This document shows positions 56,340 to 64,000 of a DNA stretch of 64,000 bases, one piece after another. The notes beneath the pieces are model-generated. The model did not search any database and was not told the origin of the DNA. It worked only from the letters and a program-made list of their open reading frames with translations. The stretch is from Deinococcus metallilatus (lineage in GTDB: Bacteria > Deinococcota > Deinococci > Deinococcales > Deinococcaceae). Each line of letters starts with the position of its first letter. Position 1 is the stretch's first letter. The stretch covers positions 336,001-400,000 of the forward strand of contig NZ_CP038511.1 of NCBI RefSeq assembly GCF_004758605.1. The letters run 5' to 3'. The translations under genes were made by a program, and so were the position numbers.

Positions 56340-56906
56340 ATGCGGAAAACACTCCTGACCGTGCTGGCCCTGGGCGCCCTGCCCACCCCGGCCCTCGCCC
56401 AGATGAACCACGGCACTATGCACATGGCCACCCCCGCGACCGGCATGAACCCGCCGATGGACCTGAGCGCTCTGAAGGCGATGACCGGCAAGGCCTTCGA
56501 CCGCGCCTTTCTCTCCATGATGATCCCGCACCACCAGGCCGCCGTCGCCATGAGCCAGGCCGTCCTCGGCACCCGGGACCCCAAGGTCAAGGCCTGGGCG
56601 AACACCATCATCCGGGACCAGAACCGGGAGATCGCCCAGATGAACACCCTGCTGAAGAGTTACGGCGGCGCCGACAGCGAGATGCAGGCGAGCATGATGG
56701 GCGACATGGCGAGCAGCGTGAAAAGCGCCAGCAACAAGGACCGCGCCTTCGTGCAGGGCATGATTCCGCACCACGCCTCCGCCATCGACATGGCGAACCT
56801 CGCCCTCCAGAAATCGCAGAACCTCAGCGTGCTGGGGCTCGCCCGCGACATCACCCGCGCCCAGGCCGCCGAGATGTACGACTTCAAGGCCTACCTGCTG
56901 CGCTGA
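56340..56906 (+). CDS. Secreted DUF305 protein
   Basis: A 188-residue exported protein with a signal peptide ending PALAQ. Its two DUF305 ferritin-like repeats each carry the HH motif: MMIPHHQAAV and MIPHHASAI. The mature part is rich in Met and His, suited to copper or silver binding. Its neighbours are a two-component system, the arrangement seen at copper loci. Leaderless start, 6 nt after the -10. Confidence 0.87.
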   Translation: MRKTLLTVLALGALPTPALAQMNHGTMHMATPATGMNPPMDLSALKAMTGKAFDRAFLSMMIPHHQAAVAMSQAVLGTRDPKVKAWANTIIRDQNREIAQMNTLLKSYGGADSEMQASMMGDMASSVKSASNKDRAFVQGMIPHHASAIDMANLALQKSQNLSVLGLARDITRAQAAEMYDFKAYLLR

Positions 56907-56922
56907 GCGTCCGCGACACCGT

Positions 56923-56947
56923 GCCCCACCCCTCCGGTGGGGCTCCT
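56923..56947 (+). terminator. Terminator/attenuator between DUF305 and regulator genes
   Basis: An 8-bp stem (GCCCCACC) with a 5-nt loop and the tail TCCTTTG. It would lower regulator expression relative to DUF305. Confidence 0.65.
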
Positions 56948-56975
56948 TTGTGCCCCGCCTCCCCCCGGAGACCCC

Positions 56976-57644
56976 ATGCCCAACGTCCTGATTGTGGACG
57001 ACGACCCCGCCATCCTCGAAATCCTGCGCGCCTACCTCGCTGCGGAAGGACACACGGTTCTGGAAGCGGCCGACGGGATTCAGGCCCGCACCCTGCTCCC
57101 CCGTGCCGACCTCGCCATCCTCGACTGGATGCTGCCCGGTGTGTCTGGCCTGGAACTGGCCCGGGAAGCTCGGGCCGCCCGCCTCGACCTGCCCATCCTG
57201 ATGCTCACCGCACGAGGGGAAGAAGAAGACAAGCTGCGCGGTCTGGACCTCGGCCTCGACGACTACGTGGTCAAGCCCTTTAGCCCTCGGGAGGTCGTCG
57301 CCCGGGTCCGCGCCCTGCTGCGCCGGGTGGGCGTCCGCGACACGGTGAGCAGCGGGGGCCTGGAACTTGACCTGCGCGCCCGCACGGCGACCTTGGACGG
57401 GCAACCCATCGACCTCTCCAAGCTGGAATACGACCTGCTGGCCGCGCTCGCCTCCCACCCCGGCCTCGCCTGGACCCGGGAGCGGTTGCTGGAACGGGTC
57501 TGGGGCCAGGACTTCCCCGGCACCGAGCGGGTGGTGGACGTGCATGTGACGGGCCTGCGCAAGAAGCTCGGAGATGACGCCGACCGACCCCGTTTCATCG
57601 AGACGGTGCGGGGCGTCGGCTACCGCTTCAGGACCGACACTTGA
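56976..57644 (+). CDS. OmpR-family response regulator
   Basis: A 222-residue regulator: VDDDP acidic pocket, Asp50 in LAILDWMLPG, Lys100 in YVVKPF and a C-terminal winged helix (SKLEYDLLAALASHPGLAWT, VVDVHVTGLRKKLG, GYRF). GGAG precedes the ATG by 5 nt. It is distinct from the regulator at 20968 in the recognition helix. Pairs with the next gene. Confidence 0.92.
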   Translation: MPNVLIVDDDPAILEILRAYLAAEGHTVLEAADGIQARTLLPRADLAILDWMLPGVSGLELAREARAARLDLPILMLTARGEEEDKLRGLDLGLDDYVVKPFSPREVVARVRALLRRVGVRDTVSSGGLELDLRARTATLDGQPIDLSKLEYDLLAALASHPGLAWTRERLLERVWGQDFPGTERVVDVHVTGLRKKLGDDADRPRFIETVRGVGYRFRTDT

Positions 57645-57657
57645 GCGAGGAGGTCCC

Positions 57658-58752
57658 GTGAAGCTCTACCCCCGCCTGTTCCTGTCGCACCTGCTGGTCA
57701 TCCTGATCGCCGTCGGCGCCATGCTGGTCCTGACCGAACTGCTCGCCCCCGCCTTCGTGCGCCACCACGTCGAGCAGATGGTGCGCCTGATCGGCCCGGA
57801 CGGGGCCAGCCTGCGCCCCGACCTGGAACGGGGGATGCGCCGCACCCTCAACTCCGCCCTGCTGGTGTCCCTCCCCCTCGCGCTGCTGGTGGCCGCCCTG
57901 ACGGCCCTGCTCTCGGCGCGGCGGGTGGTGCGGAGCGTGACCCTGCTGCGGGACGGCAGCCACGCCATCGCGGCCGGGGAGTACCGGCGGCGCCTGCCCG
58001 AGGAGGGCCGCGACGAGCTGACCGACCTCGCGCGGCACTACAACCGGATGGCCGGGGCGCTGGAGCGGGTCGAGCAGGGCCGGGTGGAACTGATCTCGAA
58101 CGTGGCGCACGAACTGCGCACCCCCCTGGCCGCCCTGCGTGGGTACGCCGAGGCGCTGAGAGACCGGGTGCTGGCCCCCGAGGTGGCCTCGGACGCCATC
58201 GTGCGGGAGACAGTGGCGATGGAACGGCTGGTGCGGGACCTGAGCCTGGTGTCCCGGGTGGAGGCGGGCGCCGTGGAGCTGCACCCGACGGACTTCCGAC
58301 CGGGGGAGTTGCTGAGGGCCGCGCTGGAGCGCTTCGAGGGCGCCGCTCAGGACCGGGGCATCCACCTGGCCCTGCAAACGGACGACCCTCTCCCACGGGT
58401 CACGGCGGACTTCGAGCGGGCCTCGCAGGTCCTGGCGAACCTGCTCTCGAACGCCCTGCGGCACACTCCCAGCGGCGGGTCCGTCACGCTTGCGGCCCAC
58501 GCGGCGGACGGTCGGGTGACCTTTGAGGTGCGGGACACCGGGAGCGGCATTCCCGAGGAGCACCTGGGCCGCATCTTCGAGCGGTTCTACCGGGTGGACC
58601 CGGCGCGGACCCGGGGCGAGGGAAGCGGGGTGGGCCTCACCATCGCCAAGGGCCTAATCGAGCGCATGGGCGGCACGCTCACCGTCACGTCGGGGCCAGG
58701 AGGCAGCACGTTCGGCTTCACGTTGCTGGCCGCCCATACGGGGAGCACCTGA
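57658..58752 (+). CDS. Sensor histidine kinase
   Basis: A 364-residue kinase with two membrane helices separated by a short sensor loop (about 50 residues, including HHVEQM), a HAMP linker, phosphoacceptor NVAHELRTPLAALRG (His near 149), N-box LLSNALRHT, G1 DTGSGIP and G2 GSGVGLTIAKG. All catalytic motifs are intact. GAGGAGG precedes the GTG start. The small sensor loop and the DUF305 neighbour suggest metal sensing. Confidence 0.9.
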   Translation: MKLYPRLFLSHLLVILIAVGAMLVLTELLAPAFVRHHVEQMVRLIGPDGASLRPDLERGMRRTLNSALLVSLPLALLVAALTALLSARRVVRSVTLLRDGSHAIAAGEYRRRLPEEGRDELTDLARHYNRMAGALERVEQGRVELISNVAHELRTPLAALRGYAEALRDRVLAPEVASDAIVRETVAMERLVRDLSLVSRVEAGAVELHPTDFRPGELLRAALERFEGAAQDRGIHLALQTDDPLPRVTADFERASQVLANLLSNALRHTPSGGSVTLAAHAADGRVTFEVRDTGSGIPEEHLGRIFERFYRVDPARTRGEGSGVGLTIAKGLIERMGGTLTVTSGPGGSTFGFTLLAAHTGST

Positions 58753-58912
58753 GGTCTTCCCATTGGTCGCTGTGAGCCGAAGTCGGACAAACGCCGCCCC
58801 AAAGGGCGACGTTTTGTGGCTTTTGGGGGAGCGCCAGCCGTGGCGCGGAAACCAACGCTCAGCCTCCAGCACCTCGCTCTCACCGGGCCGGTCCAGGTCG
58901 GCGAAGGGGCCG

Positions 58913-59074
58913 TCAGGCGCCCTGCGCGAGCAGAGGAGACAGCTCAACGTGGTCCCGCCCCAGCACGTTGACGTGCTCGAACAGCAGCGGTGACCGCCGC
59001 ACGACATCCTCCAGCAACACGGTGGCCCCCGCCGCCTTCAGGTGATTCAGGATGGTGTCGAGGCCGCCCTTCAT
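58913..59074 (-). pseudogene. C-terminal scrap of a Tn3-family transposase
   Basis: LLEDVVRRSPLLFEHVNVLG matches the conserved end of Tn3 transposases (RLSPLLWEHINLLG-type). The rest of the roughly 1000-residue protein is absent and the end is frameshifted. No terminal inverted repeats of Tn3 type were seen. Confidence 0.6.
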
Positions 59075-59146
59075 GGCACCGAGACGTTCAGGGGCGCATC
59101 GCGGGGATGTGACGGCCACACACGCCGCCTGACCGGAGAGGGGGCA

Positions 59147-59172
59147 AGGAGCGGCCGGGTGGCCGCTCCTTC
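59147..59172 (-). terminator. Hairpin after the first DUF2171 gene
   Basis: AAGGAGCGGCC pairs with GGCCGCTCCTT around GGGT, 12 bp beyond the stop at 59184. Confidence 0.65.
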
Positions 59173-59183
59173 CGTCTTACGTC

Positions 59184-59429
59184 TTACTGCCGGTGTTCGG
59201 GGTGGGGGTCCTCGCTCAGCCACTGCTGATGCACCTGCTCGTGGTTCAGCTTCAGGTGCACATGCTCGTCCACGTGATCCACCGCGCTCAGCGGCAGCCA
59301 GTGGTGCGTCCCCGAGTCGTCCCGGCTCAGCTTGATGTACTCCCCGTCTACCCGGTCCACCTCGCCGTGCCGGTGCCCGTCCGCGCAAATCACCGGCATG
59401 TGCTCCTGAATCTGTGCTCCCGTCGTCAT
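59184..59429 (-). CDS. DUF2171-like protein, copy 1
   Basis: An 81-residue PRC-barrel-like protein: MPVICADGHRHGEVDRVDGEYIKLS, then HHWLPLSAVDHVD. It is His- and Asp-rich. GGAGG lies 7 nt before the ATG. It is about 80% identical to copy 2 at 60144, including an identical C-terminal third (HQQWLSEDPHPEHRQ). Confidence 0.78.
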   Translation of the reverse strand: MTTGAQIQEHMPVICADGHRHGEVDRVDGEYIKLSRDDSGTHHWLPLSAVDHVDEHVHLKLNHEQVHQQWLSEDPHPEHRQ

Positions 59430-59522
59430 GGTCTGACCTCCCTGGGTCCGCCTCCATCCTCCGGTCTCTCCGGGGAGTGGGACAGCCCAAGCGCGACCTT
59501 ATTCCTCTTTTGTGCGCATGTA

Positions 59523-59536
59523 TGAACAGTTGTTCA
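59523..59536 (+). promoter_or_regulatory. ArsR/SmtB-like palindrome
   Basis: TGAACAGTTGTTCA, within TATGAACA-GT-TGTTCAGTCA, matches the consensus shape of SmtB/CadC-type operators (ATATGAACA-N2-TGTTCATAT). It lies 16 bp before the GTG of the His-rich ORF at 59553. Confidence 0.6.
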
Positions 59537-59552
59537 GTCAATATGGACGGGC

Positions 59553-59888
59553 GTGGCTCACCTGTGCCCCCGTGAAGCCGCAGGAGGGCATCCATCCTCA
59601 ACCGTTCATTCTTCTGCTCACCTGGAAGCCCACCCGGAATTGCCCCTGACCCTCCGCGAGATTCAACAGCAGGGGGTGGTCCAGCGCGAAAGGGAGGACC
59701 ACGACGAGTACGGCCGTGGGGCTCATGGCTCCCGACCGATGGTCCCGCGCCACGACGAGCATCATGAGCGCGACCGCCACCACGAGGACCGGCACGACTG
59801 GGGACACCATGACGAGCATGGCGGGACCACCGCCGGCACCACGATTGAGGGCCTCTGCAAAGCGTCGAAGAGTGCCAAGACTGGATGA
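59553..59888 (+). CDS. Possible metal-regulated His-rich protein
   Basis: A 111-residue ORF whose C-terminal half is a His/Asp/Glu run (HDEHHERDRHHEDRHDWGHH). It starts GTG just after an SmtB-like palindrome. Base use in the first half is less typical of a gene, and an antisense membrane-protein-like frame (59598-59819) competes. If real, it would sequester zinc or a related metal. The remaining 59889-60094 shows nothing else. Confidence 0.4.
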   Translation: MAHLCPREAAGGHPSSTVHSSAHLEAHPELPLTLREIQQQGVVQREREDHDEYGRGAHGSRPMVPRHDEHHERDRHHEDRHDWGHHDEHGGTTAGTTIEGLCKASKSAKTG

Positions 59889-60094
59889 CCGACAACCTCA
59901 CCTCTGAATGGCCTCTCCGGGGACCAAGACCTGATGCCTGGCCGGACCATATCTTTGCCTCGTTGAGCGTGTCAGCGTGGCGAACGATGGGGTTCCGGTC
60001 ATCCGGTGGGGTTAATCGGGCGGTTGAGCGTTCGACCTCTCCCCTTCATGGAGCCGAACGCAGAAGGTCCACCGCCGACCTCTCTCAGGATGGG

Positions 60095-60126
60095 GCCCGG
60101 GGACGTCCGTATGGACGTCCCCGGGC
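60095..60126 (-). terminator. Strong hairpin after the second DUF2171 gene
   Basis: A perfect 14-bp stem (GCCCGGGGACGTCC and its complement) with the loop GTAT, 18 bp after the minus-strand stop at 60144. Confidence 0.75.
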
Positions 60127-60143
60127 ACTGATCTCTTGACGGA

Positions 60144-60389
60144 TTACTGGCGGTGTTCGGGATGGGGGTCCTCACTCAACCACTGCTGGTGGACCTGTTC
60201 GTGGCCCAGGTTCAGGTGGACGTGCTGATCCACATGGTCCACGGCACTTATGGGCAGCCAGTGCGGCTGTGCGGAATCGCCCCCCGACAGCTTGATGTAC
60301 TCCCCGTCCACGCCGTCCACCTGGCCGTGATCCATTCCGTCCGCACACTTCACCGGCATGCCTGGCTTGATCTGCGACTGCATCGTCAT
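60144..60389 (-). CDS. DUF2171-like protein, copy 2
   Basis: An 81-residue paralogue of the protein at 59184: MPVKCADGMDHGQVDGVDGE, HWLPISAVDHVD and the same C-terminus. GGAGG precedes the ATG. It is divergent from the zinc-type ATPase gene. Confidence 0.78.
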   Translation of the reverse strand: MTMQSQIKPGMPVKCADGMDHGQVDGVDGEYIKLSGGDSAQPHWLPISAVDHVDQHVHLNLGHEQVHQQWLSEDPHPEHRQ

Positions 60390-60476
60390 CGGGTGCCTCC
60401 TGTCCAGACAGCGTACGTTCTTCTTTCCAAGGTGGAAATGAGCCTCCTGTCAACCCCGCTTCATGGCTGAACAGAC

Positions 60477-60505
60477 TTACATATGAATGTTCACTCAGGT
60501 ATACT
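60477..60505 (+). promoter_or_regulatory. Metal-regulated promoter of the P1B ATPase gene
   Basis: -35 TTACAT (60477-60482), 17-nt spacer, -10 TATACT (60500-60505), then 6 nt to ATG 60512, so the mRNA is probably leaderless. The half-palindrome TGAATGTTCA in the spacer resembles the one at 59523 and fits an ArsR/SmtB-type repressor. No such regulator gene is in the window. Confidence 0.65.
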
Positions 60506-60511
60506 GAACCC

Positions 60512-63058
<2,547 letters not shown>

Positions 63059-63061
63059 GCC

Positions 63062-63316
63062 ATGCCCGAGATCACGCTCTACACCGTCCCGAACTGCGCG
63101 GACTGCCAGGCCATCAAGCGGCTGCTGACCCGCCAGGGCGCCGCCTTTACTGAGAAGAACGTGCGAGGGGACCCGCAGGCCCTGGCGGAGATGCAGGCCA
63201 GGGCGCAGGTCCGCATCGCCCCCGTCACCGTGATCGGCGAGCAGGCCTTTTACGGCCCCTTCGACGACCAGCGCCCGCGGATTCTGGCGGCCCTGCGGGG
63301 AGAGACCGCCGCTTGA
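63062..63316 (+). CDS. Glutaredoxin-like protein
   Basis: An 84-residue thioredoxin-fold protein with the redox motif CADC in VPNCADCQAIKRLL and the cis-Pro region IAPVTVIGEQAFYG. It starts 3 nt after the ATPase stop. It could keep metal-binding cysteines reduced. Confidence 0.87.
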   Translation: MPEITLYTVPNCADCQAIKRLLTRQGAAFTEKNVRGDPQALAEMQARAQVRIAPVTVIGEQAFYGPFDDQRPRILAALRGETAA

Positions 63317-64000
63317 ACGCCCTCACCGTGCAACTCCTGTCCCTCACGTCGATCCCGGTGGCGGCCACCTTGCTCGGGGGCGTCCTCGCCAGCTACCGAA
63401 CCCCCGGCGAGCGGCTGCGCTCCTTCGTCCAGCACTTCGCCGCGGGCGTGGTGTTCGCCGCCGTGGCGGGCGAACTGCTGCCGGAAATCACCCGGGGCCA
63501 CCAGCCGCTCGGCGTGGTGATCGGCTTCTCGCTGGGCGTGGGCCTGATGCTCGTCATCCGGCACCTGGCCGGGCGCCTGGAACGTCCGGCAGCGGGCGGC
63601 TCCGCCCCGCGTGGGAACGTCGGCCTGGTGACCGTGGTGGGCCTCGACGTGCTGATCGACGGGCTGCTGATCGGGGTGGGCTTCGCGGCGGGCGCGCGGG
63701 TGGGCACGCTGCTGGTGGTGGCCCTGACGCTGGAACTGCTGTTCCTGGGTGTCTCGGTGGCCTCCAGCCTGGGCCAGTCCGGCACATCCCGGGGCCGCAC
63801 GGTCCTCACCGTGGCCGGGCTGAGCCTGCTGGTGATCGTGGGCGCGCTGCTGGGGGGGACGCTCCTCCAGGGGCTCTCGGGTCTCGCCCTGGAGATCGTG
63901 CTGTCCTTTGGCGCGGCGGCCCTGCTGTTCCTGGTGACCGAGGAACTGCTCACCGAGGCGCACGAGGTCAAGGAGACGCCGCCCATCACCGCCGCCTTCT
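63313..64000 (+). CDS. ZIP-family metal transporter, C-terminus off the right edge
   Basis: At least 229 residues with seven helices so far. The HFAAGVVFAAVAGELLPEI and VTEELLTEAHEVKE segments carry the His/Glu residues typical of ZIP proteins, with a short cytoplasmic loop between helices 3 and 4. The TTG start overlaps the glutaredoxin stop as TTGA. ZIP proteins normally import Zn or Fe, some export. It completes the metal operon. Confidence 0.8.
   Translation, partial: MNALTVQLLSLTSIPVAATLLGGVLASYRTPGERLRSFVQHFAAGVVFAAVAGELLPEITRGHQPLGVVIGFSLGVGLMLVIRHLAGRLERPAAGGSAPRGNVGLVTVVGLDVLIDGLLIGVGFAAGARVGTLLVVALTLELLFLGVSVASSLGQSGTSRGRTVLTVAGLSLLVIVGALLGGTLLQGLSGLALEIVLSFGAAALLFLVTEELLTEAHEVKETPPITAAF

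Noticed and set aside
59598..59819. Minus-strand 73-codon membrane-protein-like ORF
   Set aside because: The hydrophobic run may simply be the reverse of His/Asp codons (CAC to GTG, GAC to GTC). It has no ribosome site, while the other strand has an operator. Not fully excluded.

Overview
The window is about 70% GC and looks like a Deinococcus-type (Deinococcota) replicon. The grounds are gene content (split FTR1 iron uptake, a PRTRC cassette, DUF305 and YibE/F proteins), strong G/C third-position bias, and many genes whose start codon lies 6-7 nt after a TANNNT -10 element, the leaderless layout common in Deinococcus. The genus is inferred from these features, not from a database match. A plasmid or megaplasmid origin is plausible because of the PRTRC cassette, the many broken genes and the transposon remnants. 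No rRNA, tRNA or CRISPR array was seen.

Region 1 (about 1.7-29 kb) is the most remarkable part. Eleven promoters, on both strands, carry an 11-bp-spaced direct repeat (consensus TATACC-N5-TTTACC). In every case exactly 9 nt separate it from a -10 hexamer, and usually 6-7 nt separate that from the ATG. This is the geometry of PhoB/OmpR-family activator boxes. An OmpR-type regulator and its kinase (20968-21648, 19652-20971) lie in the middle and carry the box themselves. The apparent regulon includes two PAP2 phosphatases, UppP, DedA, a two-ATPase/FtsX ABC exporter, an NRAMP-like transporter, a PepSY protein, a possible lysozyme-like protein and several small secreted proteins. UppP and the NRAMP protein are each preceded by a tiny leaderless, proline-containing leader ORF (starting MTCP and MDCP) that overlaps the main GTG start as GTGA. 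I infer an envelope-stress or divalent-cation regulon centred on undecaprenyl-phosphate recycling. Two units carry no box: a TPR-HD-GYP-GGDEF/subtilisin operon and a truncated molybdenum oxidoreductase at the left edge.

Region 2 (29-45 kb) holds small membrane and regulatory proteins, an AlbA_2-domain protein, a DUF4209 remnant and a PRTRC cassette on the minus strand (E, an unknown, C, a small unnamed protein, F, B and ThiF). The cassette lacks its ParB and A members here and sits next to an SF1 helicase. A tyrosine-recombinase-like protein without recognisable catalytic residues follows, and the same inverted repeat lies upstream of it and of the helicase operon.

Region 3 (45-51 kb) is an iron-import operon: a periplasmic helical protein, FTR1 permease, a hydantoinase/oxoprolinase-like ATPase, a small anchored protein and a TetR regulator. 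A degenerate copy of the small protein, fused to a P-type ATPase fragment, follows.

Region 4 (51-59 kb) is patchy: an IS5-family element inside a small gene, a YibE/F protein, a YbaK-like deacylase, a broken LysE-type exporter, and a DUF305/response-regulator/kinase operon. The promoter of that operon repeats the region 1 geometry with a different half-site. A Tn3 transposase scrap lies at 58.9 kb.

Region 5 (59-64 kb) is a metal-resistance module: two DUF2171 paralogues, a possible His-rich protein behind an ArsR/SmtB-like palindrome, a ZntA-type P1B ATPase with two nearly identical HMA domains, a glutaredoxin-like protein, and a ZIP transporter cut by the window end.
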